From Terriglobia bacterium (GTDB taxonomy: Bacteria > Acidobacteriota > Terriglobia > Bryobacterales > Bryobacteraceae), in assembly GCA_020073345.1 (NCBI GenBank), contig JAIQFI010000025.1, forward strand, positions 24,121-88,120: a DNA stretch of 64,000 nucleotides, given 5' to 3'. The notes under the pieces are model-generated. The model did no database searches. It saw nothing but the letters and a program-made list of their open reading frames with translations, and had not been told where the DNA came from. This document shows, in pieces, positions 1 to 8,114 of the stretch. Position 1 is the first letter of the stretch, and every line of letters begins with the position of its first letter. Position numbers and translations under genes: made by a program.

Positions 1-1865
1 CCGCCGCTGTTCGAGGACTGCGAATACTCGCGAGTCATGTCGAACCCTCCCTGGAATGAGTGTGAGCTGCGGTTCCAGCTCACGGTGTCCGCGAACTGCA
101 ACATGGGGCTGTAGGTCAAGCGCGGTGACGCGACATTCATCTGGGCATATTGTCCGTTTGCGCCGAGAAGCGTCGCGCTGGGCGCAATATATTGGAACTG
201 TCCGTTTATGGTGGGGAAGCTTGCGCGAGCGTCTTTCGCGGATTGCGTAAGATTATCGCTACTGACGCCGCTATAGCCACCGCCCTGATCGAACGCGGAC
301 GAGCCTTCCCAAGTATCGCGTTTATAGCCGAAACGGAATTCGTTGAGCAGGCTCGGCGTAATGACGCTGGTCCACGTGGCGCTGTAAAAGCGTGGCCTGC
401 GCTGGACGTCGCCGATATAGCCGGCAGGGTAGAATAGTTGCCCGCTCTGTGAAGAGACGCCCCAATCGTGCTCGCGGCTCATTACGAAATTCAACTTGTT
501 CTTGTCGTTGACCTGATAATCAAAACGCAGCGTCAAGTGATCGCGGTCGGCGCTGGGGCTCTGGCCAGTGGCGCCGTCAATGCCTTCCTCCCGCCGCTGG
601 AATTGGAATCCGGCTGTGTTCAGGCCGTCACCCACGGTCCAGTTGTTGGGAAGCGGCAGGCGCTTGAGCATCTGCGGCCCAAACCAAACCGGATCGATCT
701 GGGTGCGGTTGGGGTCCTTAACCTGCGTGAACAGGTTGAACTGGTTCAAGACCAGCGGTACTCCGCCGGCGGAGGTCAATGTGTTGCCGTTGATGTCGAC
801 GGATGGAGTGCTGGAAAACGCGTTGCCATTCCGGCGGGATGTTCCGCCCGCCGATCCGGCGGTCAAATAGCGGAAGATGCCCTGACGCGCCTCCGCAGTA
901 AGCACCGTGCTTACAACGTTAACTTTTTGTAGATATCGCTGGTTGTCGATCAATGCGAAGAAAAACGCCTTGTTTTTCTTGATCGGCCCGCCGATCCGCC
1001 CGCCGTATTGGTTGCGATTGTAGTAATCCAAGGGTTGGTTTTGCAGGTTTTGAAAGTAGGTCTTGGAGCTCAAGGCCGAGTTGGCGTTGGTGTAAAAGAG
1101 AGCGCCGTGGTAGTCGTTGCCGCCCGATCGGGTAAGCATTTGCACCTGCGCCGATCCGCGGCCTAATGCAGGATCGATCGAATTGGTGCTCACCCGCACT
1201 TCCTCCACCATGTCCGGGCTGGTGAAAATTCCGGAGTAGGCGCCATTGGAGTTGTTATAGCGTCCATCATTGGTGGTCATACCATCGCGGGTGGTATTGA
1301 CGTTGCCGGTCGCCGTTCCCGCAAAAACCGGGACAGTTTGGCCAGCCGCGGTGAAAACTCCCTGTACGCCAATTACGCCGGGCGTCAGCGTCACCAGATC
1401 CAGCACGTTGCGGCTGGCTACCGGGAGGTTACTCACGTCCCGCAGGTTGAGCGTTCCGCCGACAGAGGCGGAGGTGGTAGCCAATACCGTGTCCCCCTCC
1501 GCGACTACACTCACGGTTTCGCCCGCCGCGGCCACCTCCAGGTTGAAATTGAGCCGCGCCTGCTGGCCTTGGCCCAGGGCGACATTGTTGTACGTGGCCG
1601 TCTTGAATCCGGAAATCGTGGCAGTGAGGGTGTACGTACCCGGCTGGAGACTGGAGAATTCGTAGGCCCCGCTTGTGTTCGTGGTGGTGTTGGTGACGAT
1701 TCCAGTGCTGTTATTTTTTGCGGAGACCGCGACCGTCACCATCACGGCGCCGGACGCATCCGTTACGGTGCCTCCGATGGTCGCGTTCACTTGGGCGAAA
1801 GTGCCCGGCACAAGGAAAAGACCGAATACCAGCGTAAATGCAAATGCGCGTGTGGAGAAGTTCAT
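1..1865 (-). CDS. TonB-dependent receptor with carboxypeptidase-like N-terminal domain, C-terminally truncated by window edge
   Basis: The frame is open from the ATG at 1865 to the left edge of the window, about 621 residues, with no stop. An AGGAGG ribosome site lies just upstream. Translation begins with a hydrophobic signal peptide (MNFSTRAFAF...), followed by a short carboxypeptidase regulatory-like domain (ATIGGTVTDASGAVM, TNTSGAYEFSSLQPGTYTLT) and then a plug-like region (NLPVASRNVLDLVTLTPGV, TRDGMTTNDGRYNNS). This is the Oar-like outer-membrane receptor layout abundant in Acidobacteriota, thought to import large or polymeric nutrients. The substrate cannot be read. A remnant of a related gene lies directly upstream. 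Confidence 0.85.
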   Translation of the reverse strand, partial: MNFSTRAFAFTLVFGLFLVPGTFAQVNATIGGTVTDASGAVMVTVAVSAKNNSTGIVTNTTTNTSGAYEFSSLQPGTYTLTATISGFKTATYNNVALGQGQQARLNFNLEVAAAGETVSVVAEGDTVLATTSASVGGTLNLRDVSNLPVASRNVLDLVTLTPGVIGVQGVFTAAGQTVPVFAGTATGNVNTTRDGMTTNDGRYNNSNGAYSGIFTSPDMVEEVRVSTNSIDPALGRGSAQVQMLTRSGGNDYHGALFYTNANSALSSKTYFQNLQNQPLDYYNRNQYGGRIGGPIKKNKAFFFALIDNQRYLQKVNVVSTVLTAEARQGIFRYLTAGSAGGTSRRNGNAFSSTPSVDINGNTLTSAGGVPLVLNQFNLFTQVKDPNRTQIDPVWFGPQMLKRLPLPNNWTVGDGLNTAGFQFQRREEGIDGATGQSPSADRDHLTLRFDYQVNDKNKLNFVMSREHDWGVSSQSGQLFYPAGYIGDVQRRPRFYSATWTSVITPSLLNEFRFGYKRDTWEGSSAFDQGGGYSGVSSDNLTQSAKDARASFPTINGQFQYIAPSATLLGANGQYAQMNVASPRLTYSPMLQFADTVSWNRSSHSFQGGFDMTREYSQSSNSG

Positions 1866-1880
1866 CGTGGCCTCCTGAAT

Positions 1881-2171
1881 CTAACTTTCGATTTTTTTTG
1901 GTGCAGTGTACGCTAAACGGCGAGTCTGAAGTGTATTGTTCGGAGTTCCGTTGATTACGGTAAACAGTTGCGACACGGCGAAATTGCCCGTCTCGGTGCT
2001 GACTGCCGAATAGACTTGTCCATTGTCAAGATTCTTGACCGAAATGGGCGCATTGGCGACTACGGCTCCTGTAGCGTCCGAAATGGTTCCAGTGATCGTG
2101 GCCAAGGCGGTTTGGCCGAATCCAATAGAGCTCGACAGCAGCAGTCCAGCAAAGAGCGAGAGTCGGTTCAT
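1881..2171 (-). pseudogene. N-terminal remnant of a TonB-receptor gene (carboxypeptidase-like domain only)
   Basis: From the ATG at 2171 (MNRLSLFAGLLLSSSIGFGQ) there is a signal peptide and a beta-sandwich start (TITGTISDATGAVVA, TETGNFAVSQL) that closely parallels the N-terminus of the complete receptor at 9726-13454. After SQL the expected 'PAGNYEV' continuation is missing. It is replaced by an unrelated tail (FTVINGTPNNTLQTRRLAY...) that stops after 96 residues. A complete receptor of this type exceeds 1000 residues, so this is a decayed or truncated copy. The tail may come from an inserted or deleted element. It could still be expressed as a small secreted protein, but I think that is less likely. 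Confidence 0.6.
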
Positions 2172-2476
2172 GAATGTTTTCCCCCAACACAATTCCGGTC
2201 CCAAGGCTCGTGACCTCAGCCGGGGCTTTTGGCTTGTCGAATTAGTCCTGAGCCGGCTAATCCAGACACCCAATTCGAATATGCGAGCTGACTATCTCAA
2301 AAAGACCGAAGGCTTTGGTCAGTATAGGGAGCAGAATGCGTTTCGTCCAGGAGTCTTGAGTGATATCCCGGATCAATATGATTGATACAGCCGGGCAGGC
2401 ATGCAAAGGCCGCGAGGTGGGGCGACTGGGAGCCAGACTGAACTTGCCAATCCAGTCTCGGAATCCAGTCTTTTTC
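2172..2476. other. Intergenic stretch, no gene seen
   Basis: About 300 bases between the TonB remnant and the metallo-hydrolase gene. Reading frames here overlap real genes or lack a plausible start and composition. The only structure noticed is an 8-bp imperfect inverted repeat at 2305-2321 (GACCGAAG/CTTTGGTC), too short to call a terminator. Confidence 0.4.
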
Positions 2477-3331
2477 TTACTTTTCTTGCTTGCCTTTGCC
2501 TTGGCCGCGGCCTCCGCCCTTGCCCTGGGGTGGCGGGGCGGCGAGGGCGGCTTCGAAGCTCTTCTCGTATTCGTCGACGTGAGCCTTGTAGCCATCCGGG
2601 TCTACAAAGGGATTCGGGTCGTTAGGGCCCCGCTTCTCCAGCTTGGCGTACTTCTCGGCCATGCCATAGAACGACGCGTGCGAGCTGAGGAATACTTCGA
2701 CCGGAAAGGTGCGCGCCTTCTTATACGTCGCGCGGAAGTCGTCGAGGATTCCCGGATACTGATCGAGCGTCTGGACGAACCGGCCGTTCAGGCTGCACTC
2801 GATAAACGTGTAGTACGTCTTGCCATTTTCCTTAAGGTTCGTGCTCCAGGCGAGGCATCCCCTGGTGTGGCCGGGCATAATGTGGGCCGTCAGGGTTGTT
2901 CCGCCGAGCGTGACTGTCTGGCCGTCGTCGACCAGACGGTCGATCGGGTGTTCTTTCCCACCGGGACGAAACTCACGCGTCTTCGCTTCGTCCACGCGGC
3001 CGACTACGACCTGAGCGCCCGTCAATTCCTTGACCATGGCGTCTCCCTCTACATGGTCCGGGTGCGCGTGGCCGGCGATCAGGATCTTGATGTCGCTGAA
3101 CTTGAACCCCAGCTTCTCTACGTTCGCTCGGATCACCGGCACTGAAGCCTCGTAGTTGCTGTTCATCAGGATATTGCCCTGGGGCGTGACGATCAGGAAC
3201 GAAGCCAGTTCCTTGGTGCCCACGTAATACAGGTTGTCCATCACCTTGTGCGGCGGGAACGGATCGTTCCAGCCGTTAGGCTGAGCAAACGCCGCAAGGG
3301 GAAGGAAGGCGAGCAACAAGAATTGGCGCAT
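2477..3331 (-). CDS. Secreted metallo-beta-lactamase-fold hydrolase, subclass B3-like
   Basis: 284 residues from the ATG at 3331, starting with a signal peptide (MRQFLLLAFLPLAAFA), so it is probably periplasmic. The metal-binding signature HAHPDHVEG is present, followed by GHTRG and a late LSSHASF histidine. This is the ligand order of subclass B3 metallo-beta-lactamases. The C-terminus is a low-complexity Gly/Gln/Lys tail (from about residue 265). The start is only 2 nt after the stop of the upstream DUF6152 gene, so translation is probably coupled. Whether it hydrolyses beta-lactams or another substrate cannot be told; many environmental B3-like enzymes have unknown substrates. Confidence 0.85.
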   Translation of the reverse strand: MRQFLLLAFLPLAAFAQPNGWNDPFPPHKVMDNLYYVGTKELASFLIVTPQGNILMNSNYEASVPVIRANVEKLGFKFSDIKILIAGHAHPDHVEGDAMVKELTGAQVVVGRVDEAKTREFRPGGKEHPIDRLVDDGQTVTLGGTTLTAHIMPGHTRGCLAWSTNLKENGKTYYTFIECSLNGRFVQTLDQYPGILDDFRATYKKARTFPVEVFLSSHASFYGMAEKYAKLEKRGPNDPNPFVDPDGYKAHVDEYEKSFEAALAAPPPQGKGGGRGQGKGKQEK

Positions 3332-3333
3332 GA

Positions 3334-3753
3334 CTATTTCTTCGGCGCTTCTTTGGGCGCTTCTTTGCCGCCCGTGTAGCTGCTGCCGGTTTCCAGTTTC
3401 TTGCCGTCCGGAAGCTGGATATCCCGCGAGTTCGCACGGTAAGCGCCATCCTTCGACATGAATCCGTGGACGATGATCTTGGTTCCTTCGGGAAGCGTAG
3501 TCCGGGTCCAACCGTTGCGCAGCAGGACGCCCGGCGCGCCGCCCTCGACAGACCAATGCTGGATTTGGCCGTCCGGACCTTTGACGTCGAGATACAGCCA
3601 GGAATGTGGATTCACAAAGTCCATCTTCACGACCGTGCCTTCGAGCGTGACGGGCTTGTTCGAATCGAACTCGGCGGAAAAGGAATGGTGGGCCGACGCC
3701 ACGGACATCGCCAGCGCGGCTATTCCTAGAATCGCGATCAGTTTGCTGTTCAT
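3334..3753 (-). CDS. DUF6152 family secreted protein
   Basis: 139 residues with a signal peptide ending near SVASA, immediately followed by the HHSFSAEFD motif typical of DUF6152. The core has NPHSWLYLDV, WSVEGGAPGVLLRNGWT and a C-terminal Lys/Pro/Glu-rich tail. The function of the family is unknown; a small beta-barrel binding protein exported to the periplasm is the usual prediction. It overlaps the upstream gene by 4 nt (ATGA type) and abuts the downstream metallo-hydrolase, so the three form one operon. A paralogue at 42676-43068 sits next to a homologue of the same upstream gene. Confidence 0.85.
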   Translation of the reverse strand: MNSKLIAILGIAALAMSVASAHHSFSAEFDSNKPVTLEGTVVKMDFVNPHSWLYLDVKGPDGQIQHWSVEGGAPGVLLRNGWTRTTLPEGTKIIVHGFMSKDGAYRANSRDIQLPDGKKLETGSSYTGGKEAPKEAPKK

Positions 3754-4664
3754 TGAGTTCTCTCCCTGAAATTTTTGGGGTCCGGAGCGTTTTTCTGTTG
3801 CGGCTCCAGGTGCATCAAGTCGCTATAGAGAAGTTTGTCGGCGAACGGCACGCACTTATGTTCGAGCACTTGCACGTTTTCGTCGATCAAGCGATACAGC
3901 GGCATCTCGATGGTCCAAGGCCTCGAGAAGGTCTTCGGATCCTCAAGCGTCGCTTCGTACCGGATGTGAGTTGAATCCAGAAGCGTGAATCGTTCGGTCA
4001 CCTTCAACTGATTGCTGTGAAAATTGCCCGCGCGATCCAACTGTGATTTTTCGTTCTGGCCGGTGGTGACCACCACGAGCACGTTGCCTTCCCAGGTACC
4101 GTCGGACTTGCCCATCCAGGTATCCACGGGCGGTTCCCCGTGGCCGGTCATGTGGATGATCCGATTGGTGGCGTCGAAGGGGTAAACCATCAGCAGGTCG
4201 CCATTGCCCTGGGAGATCTGGAACGGCATCGTGTGGTAGGTGACACGCGGAACTCCCAGCATGAAGCACCTGGCTTCGGGGTCCGACGCCGGCCACGCCG
4301 CGCGATTCTTATCGCGCTGTTCGAGCGCTTTCGGCAGGTACGGGATCTTTCCATCACCCTTAATGACGCTCTTACCGGCCGGGATCGCGGCAATCGCGCC
4401 CAAGCCCCAAAAGTCGTCAAGAGCCTGCGCGGAATGCGCTTCCAGGTTCCAGTTGGCCGTGTTCAACGCCTGCCAGACGCCGTTGAGGTTGGGATGCCCC
4501 CCGATCGTAGCCGGCCGTTGCCCTGGCTGGGTTTGCTGGGCCTTAGTTTGTTTTGGGGCTTGTTTTGCCTGTTTGGCTTGCCCCGCTGGCTGAGCTTGCT
4601 GCGCTTGCGCGACGGACATCAGCGCCGCCATGCCGATCGCGCCGATGAATCGATTTCGCATCAT
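3750..4664 (-). CDS. Secreted protein of the acidobacterial 'PNLNGVW / WEGNVLVV' family
   Basis: 304 residues, signal peptide (MMRNRFIGAIGMAALMSVAQA), then a Gln/Ala/Lys-rich linker to about residue 50. The conserved blocks are HPNLNGVWQ, DPEARCFMLGVPR, WEGNVLVVVTTG, LKVTERFTLLD and a cysteine near the end (HKCVPF). The same blocks in the same order occur in the products at 4762-5802, 25357-26160 and 41894-42667. I know this as a large family of uncharacterised exported proteins in Acidobacteriota; no enzymatic motif is recognisable. First gene of an operon with DUF6152 and a metallo-hydrolase. Confidence 0.7.
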   Translation of the reverse strand: MMRNRFIGAIGMAALMSVAQAQQAQPAGQAKQAKQAPKQTKAQQTQPGQRPATIGGHPNLNGVWQALNTANWNLEAHSAQALDDFWGLGAIAAIPAGKSVIKGDGKIPYLPKALEQRDKNRAAWPASDPEARCFMLGVPRVTYHTMPFQISQGNGDLLMVYPFDATNRIIHMTGHGEPPVDTWMGKSDGTWEGNVLVVVTTGQNEKSQLDRAGNFHSNQLKVTERFTLLDSTHIRYEATLEDPKTFSRPWTIEMPLYRLIDENVQVLEHKCVPFADKLLYSDLMHLEPQQKNAPDPKNFRERTQ

Positions 4665-4761
4665 CTACTCCCTATTGTACGCTGTTGTTTTCGCCTCACA
4701 GAATAACACGCTGGGATTCAGGTAATGTAATATTGATTTGCGGACCTGGAGGAGGCTTACG

Positions 4762-5802
4762 ATGACCAAACAGATTCTGGCTCTCGGTGTGATCAGCATC
4801 ACCGTCGTGTGCGCCCAGAATGCGGGCCGAGGCGGACGCGGAGCCCCGCCGCCGCCAGCCGAGCCCGGTACCGCAAAGGAACGGCAGCTCTGGGCGTACG
4901 ACGTGAAGCCGGTCCCTAACTACGTGCCGCCGAAGACGCCTTGGGGCGATCCCGACCTGCAGGGCATCTGGCCCATCAATCATCTGATCGCCGTGCCTCT
5001 TACGCGGCCGAAGCAGTACGGCGACCGGCTGTACAGGACCGACCAGGAATTCGCCGCCTTAACGGCTCGGGCCCGCGGTACCGGACCAGTCCCGGACAGA
5101 GACTACCCGGACAGGCTCATGCACCAACTGTCGCTGATCGTCGATCCGAAGGATGGCCAGTTCCCCGAGCTCACCGATAATGGCAAGAAGCTTCAGGCGG
5201 AGATGAAGAGCAGCTACAAACCGGGTCAGACTGTATTCGACGCGATCGAAGATTTCAGCGCGTGGGACCGCTGCATTACACGCGGCATGCCGGTTTCGAT
5301 GGAGCCGCGCAACTACAACAACGGCATCCGCATCATGCAGTCCCCTGGCTACGTGATGATCCTGGTGGAAATGGCCCACGAGGTCCGTGTCGTGCCCATC
5401 GGCAAGCCGCCACTGCCTTCCGAGATCAAGGAGTGGCTGGGCGAATCACGCGGTCATTGGGAAGGCAACACGCTGGTGGTGGAGACGACGAACTTTAACG
5501 GCCTGGTGGGGCATACCAGCGCAGGCGTTCCCGGATCCCCCGGCCCGCTCCAGCCCGAGACCCCCAACATGAAGATCACGGAACGGTTCACCCGCGTGGC
5601 TCCGGATACCATCGAGTTCACGATGAAGATCGAGGACCCGACGGTTCTGGCCACGGGCTCGTACACCGTGTCGTATCCGATGTACCTCGACAACAAGTAC
5701 GAGATGTATGAGTACGCGTGTCACGAGGGCAACACTGCCGTGCGGAACTACATCGAAACGTCGCGCTACGAGCGCACGCATCCTAAAGACGCGAAGAAGT
5801 AA
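4762..5802 (+). CDS. Secreted protein of the 'PDLQGIW / GHWEGNTLVVET' family
   Basis: 346 residues. The ATG at 4762 is chosen over an upstream TTG (4738) because GGAGGAGG lies right before it and a signal peptide follows (MTKQILALGVISITVVCAQ). The conserved motifs are GDPDLQGIWPIN, FSAWDRCITRGMP, RGHWEGNTLVVETTNFNG, MKITERFTRV and the C-terminal YACHEGN. It is longer than its paralogues because of extra sequence between the first two blocks. Function is unknown. It is divergent from the 3750-4664 paralogue, so this is a local expansion of the family. The downstream GlcG-like gene follows closely. Confidence 0.75.
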   Translation: MTKQILALGVISITVVCAQNAGRGGRGAPPPPAEPGTAKERQLWAYDVKPVPNYVPPKTPWGDPDLQGIWPINHLIAVPLTRPKQYGDRLYRTDQEFAALTARARGTGPVPDRDYPDRLMHQLSLIVDPKDGQFPELTDNGKKLQAEMKSSYKPGQTVFDAIEDFSAWDRCITRGMPVSMEPRNYNNGIRIMQSPGYVMILVEMAHEVRVVPIGKPPLPSEIKEWLGESRGHWEGNTLVVETTNFNGLVGHTSAGVPGSPGPLQPETPNMKITERFTRVAPDTIEFTMKIEDPTVLATGSYTVSYPMYLDNKYEMYEYACHEGNTAVRNYIETSRYERTHPKDAKK

Positions 5803-5831
5803 TGCAGCGCGGCTTGACCGATAATGAACCA

Positions 5832-6320
5832 ATGCCGCTAAAATTCATCTTGGCTGCCTTGACGCTTACCGTTGCGGCCTTCGGCCAAACGCCGCTGGTT
5901 CCGCCCGCCAATGTTCCGTACGGTACATCGATCTCGACCGACGCCGCGAAAAAGATTGCGGCGGCCGCCATTGCCGAAGCTCGCAAGAACAACTGGGCGA
6001 TGGCTGTGGCCGTCGTGGACACGGGCGGCTACCTGGTGTATTTCGAAAGGATGCCGGATACCCAGCTCGGCAGCGTCAAAGTCTCCATGGAAAAGGCGAA
6101 ATCAGCCGCGCTCTTCCGCCGGCCGACAAAGTCGTTTCAGGACACCGTGGCCGGCGGGAAGGAAGGACTCCGCATTCTGGGCCTAAAGGGAGCGGTCCCG
6201 GTCGAAGGCGGCATCCCGATTATCGTGGACGGGAAACTGGTCGGAGCCATTGGCGCTTCCGGCGGCAGTAGCGATCAGGACGGCCGCACCGCCCAAGCCG
6301 GCGCCGCGGCGATGAAATAA
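5832..6320 (+). CDS. GlcG/HbpS-like (DUF336) heme-binding family protein, secreted
   Basis: 162 residues from the ATG at 5832, which gives a signal peptide (MPLKFILAALTLTVAAFG). A start at 5802 would overlap the previous stop (TAATG) but adds a non-hydrophobic leader. Family hallmarks are AAKKIAAAAIAEARKNNW, VAVVDTGGYLVYFERMP, AKSAALFRRPTKSF and the Gly-rich end GGIPIIVDGKLVGAIGASGGSSDQDG. GlcG/HbpS proteins bind heme or degradation products; the precise role here is unknown. Probably co-transcribed with the preceding GHWEG-family gene. Confidence 0.85.
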   Translation: MPLKFILAALTLTVAAFGQTPLVPPANVPYGTSISTDAAKKIAAAAIAEARKNNWAMAVAVVDTGGYLVYFERMPDTQLGSVKVSMEKAKSAALFRRPTKSFQDTVAGGKEGLRILGLKGAVPVEGGIPIIVDGKLVGAIGASGGSSDQDGRTAQAGAAAMK

Positions 6321-6328
6321 CAAGCAGG

Positions 6329-6880
6329 TTATCGGCACCTGTTGGCGACGTTCCCAGGGCGGTACTTGTTGTGGCAGTTCGCGCAGGATGCAGCCAGCAC
6401 TTCGGCTGCCCCAAGCATCCGGTCCTGGTCCTTGGTCAGAGCCGCTTTGTAGGCGAACGTACCCGCATCCCGAAGTCCCTTCACCATCTGCACCCAGTCC
6501 GCGTTCGCCAGAGGGACATCCCGCCCGTTACTGCACTTGCGGCCCGGCGTCATCAGCAAATCGGCGGAATCCACGAGCGTGAGCGCGCTATTCTCCACGG
6601 CTTCCCATCCTCCGAAGACACCGGTCAGCGGATCGGTCGATCCGGAGGGTTCCGCGGCCGGCTTCACCTCTGCGGGATTGTATCGCTGCGGGAAGAAGAC
6701 TACGTTCGAAAGGGGAAAAAAGAGCACCCGCATCAACTGATTGAGGTTCGCAGCAGGTACGGCCGCCGGCGATGAAGGCGCGGCGCTGGGTTGTGCCATC
6801 AGGCATCCGGCACAGAGAACGGCCGCAATAGCCCTGCCGACTCCAGCACGCAGCATCCGCCGATTGTGTCCGTCTTGCAT
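6329..6880 (-). CDS. Exported cytochrome c-like protein
   Basis: 183 residues, preceded by GGGAGG before the ATG at 6880. The N-terminus has a basic stretch then a hydrophobic segment (AIAAVLCAGCLMA). A single heme-attachment motif, SCANCHNKYR, lies close to the C-terminus, as in the four-helix cytochrome c' fold. The helix-rich middle (VENSALTLVDSADLLM, WVQMVKGLRDAGTFAYKAA) fits that fold. It is convergent with the GlcG-like gene, 8 nt away. Electron partner unknown. Confidence 0.7.
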   Translation of the reverse strand: MQDGHNRRMLRAGVGRAIAAVLCAGCLMAQPSAAPSSPAAVPAANLNQLMRVLFFPLSNVVFFPQRYNPAEVKPAAEPSGSTDPLTGVFGGWEAVENSALTLVDSADLLMTPGRKCSNGRDVPLANADWVQMVKGLRDAGTFAYKAALTKDQDRMLGAAEVLAASCANCHNKYRPGNVANRCR

Positions 6881-7010
6881 GAATCCTCCCTCGGTGATCC
6901 CTCAGAATACACCCGATCGCGCCTTCGCGCTTCGGTTCCGTCGTCAAAAAGTCTGCATCCTGCACGACCTGCCGGAGCGTATCTGTCCATAGACCCCGAA
7001 AGAACTCACG

Positions 7011-8038
7011 ATGATTGCGAACATTACGCGCCGGCATGCTATCGGTCTGGTAGCGGCAGCGCCGACCCTGCTCGCTGCGCCAGTAAGCGCCAAGGCCCGC
7101 AGCGTTGACGAGACAGGCTTCGTCCAGATCGGAGGAATCGATCAGTGGATCGGGATTCAAGGCAAGGATGCGCGGAATCCGGTCATTCTCTACCTCCACG
7201 GCGGACCGGCCGAGGCCCAGTCGCCCTTTCTGAGGCAGTTCATCCCCTGGGAGACGGACTTCACGGTCGTGAACTGGGATCAACGCGGCAGTGGCCGGAC
7301 CTATGGCAAGTACGGTTCCTCGACACCCGGCATGTCTACGCCGGAATTGGCGCTCGATCGGCTGCGCGAGGACGCACGAGAGGTTGCAGAGTATGCGCGC
7401 AAGCGGCTCTCCAAGAAGAGAATCATTCTGGTCGGTCAAAGCTGGGGGGCGGAACTCGGATTACAGGTCGTCAAACGCTGGCCTGAGCTGTTCTATGCCT
7501 TTGTGGGAACCGGTCAGCCAGTCAGTTGGGGCCTTAAGATCGAGGCACTGGAGCGTTGGGCACGAACACAGGCGGCCGCAGCCGGCGACCAGGAGTCGTT
7601 GACAGCGCTTAACGAGACGGCATCGCTGCCGGTGACGGACGCTAGACGGCTCAATGCGTCGCGCAAGTACAGTCTGGCTCCGAGTGACCTCGAGTACGCA
7701 AAGATCATGGGGACATTCATCGGCTATCCATCGGCTCCCCCCCGGGTGAGGCGGCCGATTGGGTCGCAGGCAGCCAATTCACCATGTCCAGGCTTTCGCC
7801 GGTCGAAACTTCGTTCGATGCGCGCGCGCTGGGATTAGACGTTCCCGTCCCGTTCTTCGTCATCCAGGGACGCGAGGATCACATCGCACCCTTCGAAGTG
7901 GCGCAGGCTTACTTCGCGGAGGTCCGCGCTCCGAAGAAGGCGTTCCTTCCGATTGCGGGCGGGCACTATGCCTGCTTCACGAACCCGATCGAATTCGTCG
8001 ACGCACTCCGCCGGCATGTTCGGCCGCTGACTAAGTGA
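7011..8038 (+). pseudogene. Alpha/beta hydrolase (proline iminopeptidase-like) interrupted by a frameshift
   Basis: Begins at ATG 7011 with a Tat-like leader (TRRHAIGLVAAAP). The oxyanion segment YLHGGPAEAQ, NWDQRGSGRTYG and the nucleophile elbow VGQSWGAELG are in the first frame. After a run of seven C at 7737-7743 this frame turns to nonsense and stops at 7838. The next frame continues the fold: PGEAADWVAGSQF..., the acid region QGREDHIAP and the catalytic-His region GGHYACF, ending at 8038. One inserted C, or loss of two, restores a single protein of about 340 residues. It may be a sequencing error or a real inactivation. Confidence 0.75.
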
Positions 8039-8114
8039 CGGTGTCTCCGAGACAGTCGCCGATGCGGCTAAACCGCAAACCCAACCCGGCATCCGGTTCA
8101 CATAGACTGTGGTA

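Noticed and set aside
2305..2321. Inverted repeat GACCGAAG/CTTTGGTC resembling the TGACC operator
   Set aside because: Different spacing (1 bp) and no activated promoter near it.
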